A stretch of DNA of 9,506 bases from Stenotrophomonas sp. (GCA_003510825.1 DOKO01000257.1:1-9506), one strand, 5' to 3'. Shown: positions 1 to 5,400, counted from the first letter of the stretch. Notes: a model not told the origin generated them from the sequence alone. Numbers and translations: made by a program.

Positions 1-4
1 TCCT

Positions 5-37
5 GCCGCGCGCGACGCAGTGTACGTCGCGCGCGGC
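5..37 (-). terminator. GC-rich perfect hairpin just after rtcB, possible terminator
   Basis: A perfect 13-bp inverted repeat (5-17 with 25-37, 7-base loop) begins six bases past the rtcB stop codon. The stem is almost pure G and C. No T-run follows it on the minus strand within the few visible bases, so it is not a textbook intrinsic terminator. It could instead protect the 3' end of the operon mRNA or be a chromosomal palindromic repeat. If it terminates, the operon ends with rtcB and no rtcA follows; sequence beyond the left edge would decide. Confidence 0.45.
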
Positions 38-42
38 CCGCT

Positions 43-1269
43 TCATCCCTTCACGCACACCACCTGGCGCAGCGTGTGCATGATCTCGACCAGATCCCGC
101 TGGGCTTCCATCACCGCCTCGATCGGCTTGTAGGCCGCCGGCGATTCATCCACCACGTCCGCATCCTTGCGGCATTCCACGTGCGCGGTGGCCCTGGCGT
201 GCTCGTCCACGGTGATCAGCTTGCGCGCCTGGGTACGGCTCATCACGCGGCCGGCGCCGTGGCTGCAGCTGTGGAAGCTGTCCTCGTTGCCCAGCCCGCG
301 CACGATGAAGCTCTTGGCGCCCATGCTGCCGGGAATGATGCCCAGCTCGCCCTTGCGCGCACTCACCGCGCCCTTGCGGGTCAGCATCACTTCCTTGCCG
401 AAGTGCACCTCGCGGTTGACGTAGTTGTGGTGGCAGTTCACCGCCTCGGCCTGGGCCTCGAACGGCTTGCTGATGACCGTACGCACGGCCGCCACCACGT
501 TGCGCATCATCACCTCGCGGTTCATGCGGGCGAAACGCTGCGCCCATTCCACCGCGAACACATAGTCACCATAGTGCTGGCTGCCCTCGGGCAGGTACGC
601 CAGGTCCTGGTCGGGCAGGTTGATCATCCAGCGGCGCATTTCCTGCTTGGCCAGTTCGATGAAGTAGGTGCCGATGGCATTGCCCACGCCACGCGAACCG
701 GAGTGCAGCATGAACCACACGCGCTGGTCCTGGTCCAGGCAGACTTCGACGAAGTGGTTGCCGGTGCCAAGGGTGCCCAGGTGCTTGAGGTTGTTGGTGT
801 TCTTCAGGCGCGGGTGGCGCTCGCAGATCAGCGCGAAGTCATCGACCAGCTGCTTCCAGCCTTCGATGGCCAGCTCCGGCGGCGTGTCCCAGCTGCCCTT
901 GTCACGGCCGCCACGGGTCACGCTGCGGCCGTGCGGCACCGCCCGCTCGATCGCGCTGCGCACCGCCGACAGGTTGTCCGGCAGGTCGCTGGCATCCAGC
1001 GTGGTGCGCACGGCCATCATGCCGCAGCCGATGTCCACGCCCACCGCAGCGGGAATGATCGCGCCGACGGTCGGCACCACCGACCCCACGGTTGCACCCT
1101 TGCCCAGGTGCACGTCGGGCATCACCGCGATCCACTTGTGGATGAACGGCAGCCTGGCGATGTTCTGCAGCTGCTCGCGTGCCTGGTCTTCCAGCGGCAC
1201 GCCGCGCGTCCACAGCTTGATGGGTGCAGCGCCCGGCTGCTGGATCACGTCATGGTTCACAGTGGTCAT
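43..1269 (-). CDS. rtcB: RNA-splicing ligase RtcB
   Basis: The 408-residue product has the same length as E. coli RtcB. This GTP- and Mn2+-dependent ligase joins RNA 2',3'-cyclic phosphate or 3'-phosphate ends to 5'-OH ends. Visible hallmarks are the PDVHLGKG segment (51-58), GVDIGCGM with the metal-binding Asp79 and Cys82, GTGNHF (168-173, His172), HSGSRG (189-194), NCHHNY (278-283), and SCSHGAGR (334-341) with His337, the residue guanylylated in the family. The C-terminus RQVVCVKG matches E. coli RtcB as I recall it. The start at 1269 is chosen because AAAGGAA lies about 8 bases upstream and it gives the family length; a longer reading frame upstream only runs into the non-coding RNA region. 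It is the last visible gene of the sigma-54 operon, starting about 30 bases after the third Y-like RNA. rtcA, its usual partner, is not in the window. Confidence 0.97.
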   Translation of the reverse strand: MTTVNHDVIQQPGAAPIKLWTRGVPLEDQAREQLQNIARLPFIHKWIAVMPDVHLGKGATVGSVVPTVGAIIPAAVGVDIGCGMMAVRTTLDASDLPDNLSAVRSAIERAVPHGRSVTRGGRDKGSWDTPPELAIEGWKQLVDDFALICERHPRLKNTNNLKHLGTLGTGNHFVEVCLDQDQRVWFMLHSGSRGVGNAIGTYFIELAKQEMRRWMINLPDQDLAYLPEGSQHYGDYVFAVEWAQRFARMNREVMMRNVVAAVRTVISKPFEAQAEAVNCHHNYVNREVHFGKEVMLTRKGAVSARKGELGIIPGSMGAKSFIVRGLGNEDSFHSCSHGAGRVMSRTQARKLITVDEHARATAHVECRKDADVVDESPAAYKPIEAVMEAQRDLVEIMHTLRQVVCVKG

Positions 1270-1300
1270 GGTGATGTTTCCTTTCATCCAATACATAAAC

Positions 1301-1316
1301 AAAAAAGGTGCGGTGA
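1301..1316 (-). terminator. 3' stem strand plus T6 tract ending the third Y-like RNA
   Basis: The 3' strand of the outer stem of the third Y-like RNA (1310-1316) is followed by ACC and six T residues on the minus strand (1306-1301). The closing stem plus U-tract resembles an intrinsic terminator or a defined small-RNA 3' end. It would release the RNA and let only part of transcription continue into rtcB, whose start codon is about 30 bases on. The stem includes a G-A mismatch, so termination is probably partial. That is inference; the T-run and stem are seen directly. Confidence 0.5.
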
Positions 1317-1420
1317 CAAAGGTGGCCGAACGCTCCGCCTGCCACGTTGCGGTGGCAGCCGGCCGGGACTTGAACCCGACCCCGAAGGGTTTCCGATGTA
1401 GTTCGGCCTGCATTCCCCGC
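1310..1420 (-). ncRNA. Y RNA-like ncRNA 3 (YrlA family type), reduced tRNA mimic
   Basis: The ends pair as an outer stem (1420-1414 with 1316-1310, one G-A mismatch). An asymmetric internal loop (AUGCA against ACCUUUG) follows, then a perfect 8-bp inner stem GGCCGAAC/GTTCGGCC (1408-1401 with 1331-1324). A bulged double stem of this kind is how Y RNAs bind Ro60. Inside lie an ACCC-UUCG-GGGT hairpin (1389-1378 region), a canonical tRNA T arm with loop TTCAAGT (1364-1378), and a perfect 7-bp stem closed by a 6-base loop (1358-1339). That last stem has the size of an acceptor stem but is capped, so no CCA end exists. No D arm is recognisable. It shares the motif GAATGC-GG-GAACTACA with its two neighbours and a 15-base 3' repeat with ncRNA 1. 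It lies between rsr and rtcB, like yrlA and yrlB in Salmonella. Exact ends are estimated from the pairing. Confidence 0.82.
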
Positions 1421-1444
1421 GCAACGAAAGCGAAGATGCCGGCA

Positions 1445-1570
1445 GCACGACGAGGGGTGGAGGAACATCCTGCTCTACCACTGAGCTACCGCTGTATTGC
1501 CACAGCGGGCGGGGCTCGAACCCGCGACACGGAGCTTAGAAGGCTGTAGTTCCTCCGGCATTCGCAGTGC
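1445..1570 (-). ncRNA. Y RNA-like ncRNA 2 with circularly permuted tRNA module
   Basis: The outer stem is GCACTGCGA with TCGTCGTGC (1570-1562 with 1453-1445; one U-C mismatch, one G-U). A 5x5 internal loop (AUGCC against ACCCC) leads to a perfect 8-bp stem GGAGGAAC/GTTCCTCC (1556-1549 with 1466-1459). The enclosed sequence reads in permuted tRNA order: an anticodon-like loop CTTCTAA on a 3-bp stem (1545-1533), a GTGTC variable region (1530-1526), a T arm GCGGG-TTCGAGC-CCCGC (1525-1509), acceptor strand CCGCTGT (1508-1502), loop GGCAAT, acceptor strand ACAGCGG (1495-1489), the U8-A9 equivalents TA, and a D arm GCTC-AGTGGTA-GAGC (1486-1472) with the GG of the D loop. The acceptor halves pair perfectly over 7 bp. 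A tRNA finder might report fragments here, but the order rules out a normal tRNA. The family assignment rests on structure and on the rsr-rtcB context. Confidence 0.9.
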
Positions 1571-1586
1571 CGGCGTTGAAACAGGT

Positions 1587-1695
1587 GCGGTGACAAAAGG
1601 AGTGGAACGTCTCTTTCCCCACAACCGGCAGGAAAGGCGGGAATTGAACCCGACCCCGAAGGGACAACCAATGTAGTTCCACCAGCATTCACCGC
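1587..1695 (-). ncRNA. Y RNA-like ncRNA 1, reduced tRNA mimic
   Basis: The outer stem GCGGTGA/TCACCGC (1695-1689 with 1593-1587) is perfect over 7 bp. An asymmetric internal loop follows, then the inner stem GTGGAAC/GTTCCAC (1682-1676 with 1608-1602). Inside are a CCC-UUCG-GGG hairpin (1663-1654), a canonical T arm with loop TTCAATT (1652-1638), and a 6-bp stem CTTTCC/GGAAAG (1636-1631 with 1618-1613). The 12-base loop of that stem contains CCGGTTG, which could stand in for a D loop (speculative). No separate D arm or open acceptor end is present. The layout matches ncRNA 3 closely, and the two look like duplicates. It is the first of the three RNAs after rsr, about 90 bases past the rsr stop codon. 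Exact 5' and 3' ends are not known. Confidence 0.8.
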
Positions 1696-1718
1696 GAAAA
1701 ACATGAATTCCTGGCCCT

Positions 1719-1746
1719 GCCCGGCTGGCCCCATTGCCAGCCGGGC
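1719..1746 (-). other. 11-bp hairpin between rsr and the Y-like RNAs
   Basis: GCCCGGCTGGC (1746-1736) pairs perfectly with GCCAGCCGGGC (1729-1719) around a 6-base loop. It starts about 40 bases after the rsr stop codon. A run of five T residues lies about 18 bases further on, too far for a standard terminator. It may stabilise the 3' end of rsr mRNA, mark a processing point that separates mRNA from ncRNA 1, or attenuate transcription. Only the hairpin itself is seen. Confidence 0.6.
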
Positions 1747-1785
1747 GGTTCCTGGCGACATCCTTGCCGCCGTCCAACATCGTGT

Positions 1786-3333
1786 TTACAACGGCATGTC
1801 CTCGATGCGCTCGACCCAGCCGCTGCCATCGCCCGGCGCCTGCGCGAACTGCGCCAGCAGGTCGAACACCGCATCGCTGAAGCCGCCGATGTGCAGCACG
1901 TCCTCGCGCTGCACGGTCTGGCTGCTGGCCACCGGCTGCAGGTCGATGCACACCAGCCGCGCCTGCGGGCAACGCTGCTTCAGCGCATCCCATGCCTGCA
2001 TCGTGGCCGTCGCGCCGCCCTTGCGGGTGTCACGCCAGCTCTCGTTGTCCGACACCAGCAACACCAGGTCGACCTGCTCGCGACGATGGTTGAGGTGTTC
2101 CAGCGGTGCACTGACCGAGGTACCACCGCCATTGATCGCCAGCTGCGCCGCCAGCGTCATCACGCTGTCGCGCGGGTTCAACCGCACCGGGCGTACCTCG
2201 GTATCGAACGGCAGTACCGTGGCCAGCGGCTGGCCGCGCAGCACGCAGGCCGCGATCAGCGCCGCCACGTCCACACAGCGCACTGCCGAGCTGGCGCCCT
2301 TGCGGTAGCCGGTCACCGGCCACTGCATGGAACCCGATACGTCCACCGCCACCACCACCCGGCCCGGCAGCACCGGCACCTGCGCCGTGGCCGTTTCCAT
2401 CGCGTCCTGCAACGCTTCGGGAATCTGCTGCGGCAGGCCGGCGCTGGCCTGGTAGGCCATCAGCAGCTGGTACGGCAGCACCCGGGCGCGGCGCACCTGG
2501 GCCGGGTCACGCAGCCGCGCTGCGATCGCCGACACCATCGCCGGGTCTTCGAACACGCCGTTGCGGGCGAACGTGTTGAGGTTCATCCGCATCGACTGCC
2601 ACGACGCACTGCGCGCCAGCGCCGACCACTGCGCCGCATCCAGCGGCAGCGTGCTGAAGTACTGGAACGGCAGGTCCGGCGGCAGTCCACGCGGGTCACG
2701 CTTGAACGCCTCGTAGGCCTGTACCAGCGCCGGCAGCTGCGCTTCGTCGTACGGGCGACCGACGATCCACGCATACAGCGCCTTGCGCTCGGCGTTGGCC
2801 GGCTTCGGGTGCACCATGCGGATCAGGTCGGCCAGCGACGGCTGCTGGCCGATGGCCGCACGCACCAGGGTTTCCGCCGATGCCTGCTGGATCCACTCGC
2901 GCACCAGACGCTTCGGCAGCGACCCCAGCGAACGGCGGCCGACCTGGCCGCTGCGCATGATCTGCACGAAGGTGCGCAGCTGGCGGCCGTTGTCGACCAC
3001 CCGCGGGAACACCTGGGCGAAGGCCTCCGGGTCACGCACGCTGAGCACGGCCGCCAGCAGCACCGGCATGTCCTTCATGTGCGCCACCTGGCGGGCATAG
3101 ACCGCCGTGCGGGCGATGAAGCGCGGCTCGACCTGCGCGGTCAGCGCCAGCACGTGCTGCAGCTGTGCCTGGGCATCGCTGTAGAAGGTGTTGTTGAGGC
3201 AGCCGGTGGCCGCGTACAGGGCCAGGGCAGCGCGCGGGTCGCGGCGGTAGGCCAGGCCACCGGCTTCATTGACGGTGGTGGCCGGCGGCAGCGCCGGGGC
3301 ACGCGGGGTGGAGAAGAGCGTCAGGTTGGCCAT
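1786..3333 (-). CDS. rsr: Ro60/TROVE-domain RNA-binding protein (Rsr)
   Basis: The 515-residue product is a bacterial Ro60 orthologue. This family is a HEAT-repeat ring (TROVE domain) that binds Y RNAs on its outer surface and the ends of misfolded RNAs in its cavity, and works with exonucleases in RNA quality control. The N-terminal two thirds (about 15-320) form the helical TROVE region. The C-terminal third is a von Willebrand A domain with an intact MIDAS metal site: DVSGS (Asp331, Ser333, Ser335), Thr405 in GGGTSVS and Asp429 in VSDNESW. The start at 3333 is preferred over an upstream in-frame ATG at 3399: it has GAGGA about 8 bases upstream, and the longer form would begin over the sigma-54 promoter. 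It is first in the operon, and the RNAs it presumably binds are encoded directly behind it. Ro60 identity is firm; the partner nuclease is not encoded here. Confidence 0.95.
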   Translation of the reverse strand: MANLTLFSTPRAPALPPATTVNEAGGLAYRRDPRAALALYAATGCLNNTFYSDAQAQLQHVLALTAQVEPRFIARTAVYARQVAHMKDMPVLLAAVLSVRDPEAFAQVFPRVVDNGRQLRTFVQIMRSGQVGRRSLGSLPKRLVREWIQQASAETLVRAAIGQQPSLADLIRMVHPKPANAERKALYAWIVGRPYDEAQLPALVQAYEAFKRDPRGLPPDLPFQYFSTLPLDAAQWSALARSASWQSMRMNLNTFARNGVFEDPAMVSAIAARLRDPAQVRRARVLPYQLLMAYQASAGLPQQIPEALQDAMETATAQVPVLPGRVVVAVDVSGSMQWPVTGYRKGASSAVRCVDVAALIAACVLRGQPLATVLPFDTEVRPVRLNPRDSVMTLAAQLAINGGGTSVSAPLEHLNHRREQVDLVLLVSDNESWRDTRKGGATATMQAWDALKQRCPQARLVCIDLQPVASSQTVQREDVLHIGGFSDAVFDLLAQFAQAPGDGSGWVERIEDMPL

Positions 3334-3382
3334 CGTGGTGTCCTCGGCGGGAACAGCCCGCTTCGTGTCATGGGATGGATAG

Positions 3383-3398
3383 AGCAATGGCCGTGCCA
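3383..3398 (-). promoter_or_regulatory. Sigma-54 promoter of the rsr-Y RNA-rtcB operon
   Basis: On the minus strand the sequence TGGCACGGCCATTGCT matches the sigma-54 consensus TGGCACG-N4-TTGCW at every defined position. The GG and GC dinucleotides that sigma-54 needs are correctly spaced. Transcription would start near 3372, giving an untranslated leader of about 40 bases before the rsr ATG at 3333. It points away from the divergent rtcR, whose product is a sigma-54 activator, as in the known rtc systems. Confidence 0.95.
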
Positions 3399-3413
3399 AC
3401 TTTTGCCGGTTTC

Positions 3414-3439
3414 GATCAAGTCATTGTTTTGACGTGATT
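3414..3439. promoter_or_regulatory. Inverted repeat upstream of the sigma-54 promoter: RtcR or IHF site
   Basis: TCAAGTCA (3416-3423) and TGACGTGA (3430-3437) form an inverted repeat with one mismatch and a 6-base spacer, centred about 55 bases upstream of the predicted start site. The same stretch contains ATCAAGTCATTG, which fits the IHF core ATCAANNNNTTR. IHF often bends DNA between an activator site and a sigma-54 promoter, so the two readings compete. A second, weaker repeat GCGTG-N6-CACGC (3455-3470), about 90 bases upstream of the start, is another candidate activator site. The repeats are seen; their binding roles are inferred. Confidence 0.55.
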
Positions 3440-3520
3440 TTGTTTCTTCAGATGGCGTGGACGCGCACGCTGGCGCTGTGGAATGTATATAGTTTGAGCG
3501 CGCTTTTTATAGGAATGGAT

Positions 3521-5116
3521 ATGTCACGGCGACAGGTAGTCTTCGGCATGCTTGGCACCCAGCTCGATTCGGGCGAGGGTCCGGGCCGGTGGGAGAAATG
3601 GCGGCCGACGGTGTCGATGGGCATGCACGAGGATTTCCTGCCTGACCGCGTCGAGCTGCTGCTGGACGAGCGCCGCTATGCCAAGCTGGCCCGCGTGGTC
3701 TGCGCGGACCTGCAGCAGGTGGCGCCGGAGTTGGACGTGCGCCGGCACGACACCTACCTGGCCGATCCCTGGGAGTTCGAAGGCGTCTATTCGACGCTGC
3801 ACGACTTCCTGGCCAGCTATCCGTTCCAGCCGGAGGAGGAGGACTACTACGTCCACATCACCACCGGCACGCACGTGACGCAGATCTGCTGGTTCCTGCT
3901 CACCGAGAGCCGGCACTTCCCGGGCCGCCTGCTGCAGACCTCGCCGCCGCGCAAGCAGGACGGTGCGGCCGGCAGCTACGCCATCATCGACCTGGACCTG
4001 TCGCGCTACGACCACATCGCCCAGCGCTTCGCCCAGCAGCAGCTGCAGGACCGCGACCTGCTGAAGAGCGGCATCGCCACACGCAACGCGGCCTTCAACG
4101 CGATGATCGCGCAGATCGAAACCGTCGCCACCCGCTCACGTGCGCCGATGCTGCTGATGGGGCCCACCGGTGCCGGCAAGAGCCAGCTGGCCAAGCGCGT
4201 GTTCGAGCTGAAGAAGCTCAAGCACCAGCTGCCCGGCCGTTTCGTCGAAGTGAACTGCGCCACCCTGCGTGGCGATGGAGCGATGAGCACGCTGTTCGGC
4301 CACACCAAAGGCGCCTACACGGGTGCATCGTCCGACCGCGCCGGCCTGCTGCGTTCCGCCCACCAGGGCCTGCTGTTCCTGGATGAGATCGGCGAGCTGG
4401 GCCTGGACGAACAGGCCATGCTGCTGCGGGCGCTGGAAGAGAAGCGCTTCCTGCCGGTGGGCAGCGACCGCGAAGTGGAAAGCGAATTCCAGCTGATCGC
4501 CGGCACCAACCGCGACCTGCAGCAGTCGGTGCTGGACGGCCGCTTCCGCGAGGACCTGCTGGCGCGCCTGAACCTGTGGACCTACCACCTGCCCGGCCTG
4601 GCCCAGCGCAGGGAGGACATCGAGCCGAACATCGAGTTCGAGCTGCAGCGCTGGTCGCAGCAGCAGCACGCGCAGGTGCGCTTCAACGTGGAGGCACGCA
4701 CGCGTTACCTGGCCTTTGCCACCAGTGCCGAGGCCGCCTGGCGCGGCAATTTCCGCGACTTGGGTGCATCGATCATGCGCCTGGCGACGCTGGCCAACGC
4801 CGGGCGCATCCAGACCGAGGGCGTGGACGACGAGATCGCGCGCCTGCGCCAGCAATGGCGCGGCGGCCAGGCGCCATCGCCACTGGAGGCGCTGCTGGGC
4901 CCGGCCGTGGATGAACTGGACCGCTTCGACCGCGTGCAGCTGGAGGAGGTCGTGCAGGTCTGCGCGCGCTCGAAGTCGCTGTCAGCGGCGGGCCGTGAGC
5001 TGTTCGCGGTGTCGCGCACCCAGCGCGCCAGCACCAACGATGCCGACCGCCTGCGCAAGTACCTGGCGAAATTCGGCCTGGACTGGGAGCAGGTGCGCCG
5101 TCCGGTGGAGCGCTAG
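3521..5116 (+). CDS. rtcR: Sigma-54-dependent transcriptional activator RtcR (CARF sensor)
   Basis: The 531-residue product is essentially the length of E. coli RtcR and similar throughout as I recall that protein. Residues 1-180 are the CARF ligand-sensing domain, including HITTGTHVTQICWFLL and SPPRK, thought to bind RNA-end or cyclic nucleotide signals of RNA damage. The central AAA+ domain has Walker A GPTGAGKS (214-221), the sigma-54 contact loop GAYTGA (264-269, the common GAFTGA with Tyr), and Walker B LLFLDE (284-289). The C-terminal 60 or so residues (KSLSAAGRELFAVSR) form the DNA-binding helix-turn-helix. The start at 3521 is preferred because AGGA lies 6 bases upstream and the protein then begins like its relatives; a longer frame from 3434 would overlap the upstream repeat. 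The gene diverges from the operon it presumably activates. No convincing promoter of its own was found; TATAGT at 3488-3493 is a weak -10 candidate. Confidence 0.97.
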   Translation: MSRRQVVFGMLGTQLDSGEGPGRWEKWRPTVSMGMHEDFLPDRVELLLDERRYAKLARVVCADLQQVAPELDVRRHDTYLADPWEFEGVYSTLHDFLASYPFQPEEEDYYVHITTGTHVTQICWFLLTESRHFPGRLLQTSPPRKQDGAAGSYAIIDLDLSRYDHIAQRFAQQQLQDRDLLKSGIATRNAAFNAMIAQIETVATRSRAPMLLMGPTGAGKSQLAKRVFELKKLKHQLPGRFVEVNCATLRGDGAMSTLFGHTKGAYTGASSDRAGLLRSAHQGLLFLDEIGELGLDEQAMLLRALEEKRFLPVGSDREVESEFQLIAGTNRDLQQSVLDGRFREDLLARLNLWTYHLPGLAQRREDIEPNIEFELQRWSQQQHAQVRFNVEARTRYLAFATSAEAAWRGNFRDLGASIMRLATLANAGRIQTEGVDDEIARLRQQWRGGQAPSPLEALLGPAVDELDRFDRVQLEEVVQVCARSKSLSAAGRELFAVSRTQRASTNDADRLRKYLAKFGLDWEQVRRPVER

Positions 5117-5191
5117 CGCCAAGCTTGCTCGACAGCCGCGTGCGGCGCATGCTGGCCCCGCGGCATGCCGCCGCCTACAGGGATGACCGAC

Positions 5192-5335
5192 ATGCCGGAC
5201 AAGCAAGCGAGCACCTGGAGCCCTACGAAGGCCATTTCCGTGGCGGCGGTTTTTGCGCTGGCCATCCTTTACGGGGGCTACCAGGTGGGCAAGGACCTGG
5301 CGCTGCGCGACAGCGCGCAGTGTGAGGGCCAGTAG
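5192..5335 (+). CDS. Small single-pass membrane protein, unknown
   Basis: A 47-residue reading frame starts at 5192 with AGGG 9 bases upstream. An in-frame ATG at 5183 touches the AGGG and is unlikely to be used. The N-terminus is polar (MPDKQASTWSPTK), followed by one hydrophobic segment (about residues 14-32, AISVAAVFALAILYGG) and a short charged tail with a single Cys near the end. That pattern predicts a single membrane span. It lies 75 bases after rtcR on the same strand, but nothing ties it to RNA repair. Its TAG stop codon is the TAG of a GTAG/SMAG-like repeat, so the repeat may have set its present C-terminus. I do not recognise the family; the short length keeps confidence moderate. 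Confidence 0.6.
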   Translation: MPDKQASTWSPTKAISVAAVFALAILYGGYQVGKDLALRDSAQCEGQ

Positions 5336-5353
5336 AGTCGAGCTTGCTCGACT
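5332..5353 (+). repeat. GTAG-headed palindrome (SMAG-like repeat)
   Basis: GTAG is followed directly by AGTCGAGC-TT-GCTCGACT, a perfect hairpin. A GTAG head with an adjoining short palindrome is the signature of the SMAG repeats of Stenotrophomonas maltophilia. A similar half-element (AGCTTGCTCGAC) lies at 5123-5134, just after rtcR. The repeat overlaps the stop codon of the preceding small gene. Confidence 0.75.
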
Positions 5354-5370
5354 GCTCTTTGTAACCGGCG

Positions 5371-5400
5371 GCATCGTGCCAACCAAGGTTGGCACGATGC
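5371..5400. terminator. Perfect 14-base inverted repeat between convergent genes
   Basis: GCATCGTGCCAACC pairs perfectly with GGTTGGCACGATGC across a 2-base centre (effectively a 13-bp stem with a 4-base loop). It sits between two convergent genes, ending 16 bases from the stop codon of the 184-residue protein gene. No T-run follows on either strand, so it may act as a bidirectional mRNA end stabiliser or Rho-linked end rather than an intrinsic terminator. It lacks a GTAG head. Confidence 0.5.

Noticed and set aside
76..1401. Long plus-strand open frame (441 codons) over rtcB
   Set aside because: It is antisense to an unmistakable RtcB and has the His/Ala/Val-rich composition typical of shadow frames in GC-rich DNA.
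668..1549. Plus-strand frame running from inside rtcB across the RNA array
   Set aside because: It crosses a clear gene and two structured RNAs on the other strand; composition is that of a shadow frame.
1445..1570. A standard tRNA gene
   Set aside because: T arm precedes the D arm and the acceptor stem is closed by a loop, so no mature tRNA with a CCA end can be made from it.
1475..1993. Minus-strand frames across the Y-like RNAs and the rsr 3' end
   Set aside because: The sequence is explained by base-paired RNA structure; the predicted peptides have no conserved features and overlap rsr out of frame.
3399..3399. Upstream ATG as the rsr start, adding 22 residues
   Set aside because: It lies at the sigma-54 promoter, upstream of the predicted transcription start, and the start at 3333 has a good ribosome-binding site.
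1891..3432. Long plus-strand open frame (513 codons) over rsr
   Set aside because: Antisense to the Ro60 gene, Arg/His/Gln-rich low-complexity product, no supported start.
3521..4060. CRISPR-associated function because of the CARF domain
   Set aside because: The CARF domain is part of a full RtcR activator; no repeats-and-spacers array or cas gene is present.
4136..4855. Minus-strand frame of 239 codons inside rtcR
   Set aside because: Antisense to the AAA+ domain of RtcR, whose motifs are intact in the plus frame.
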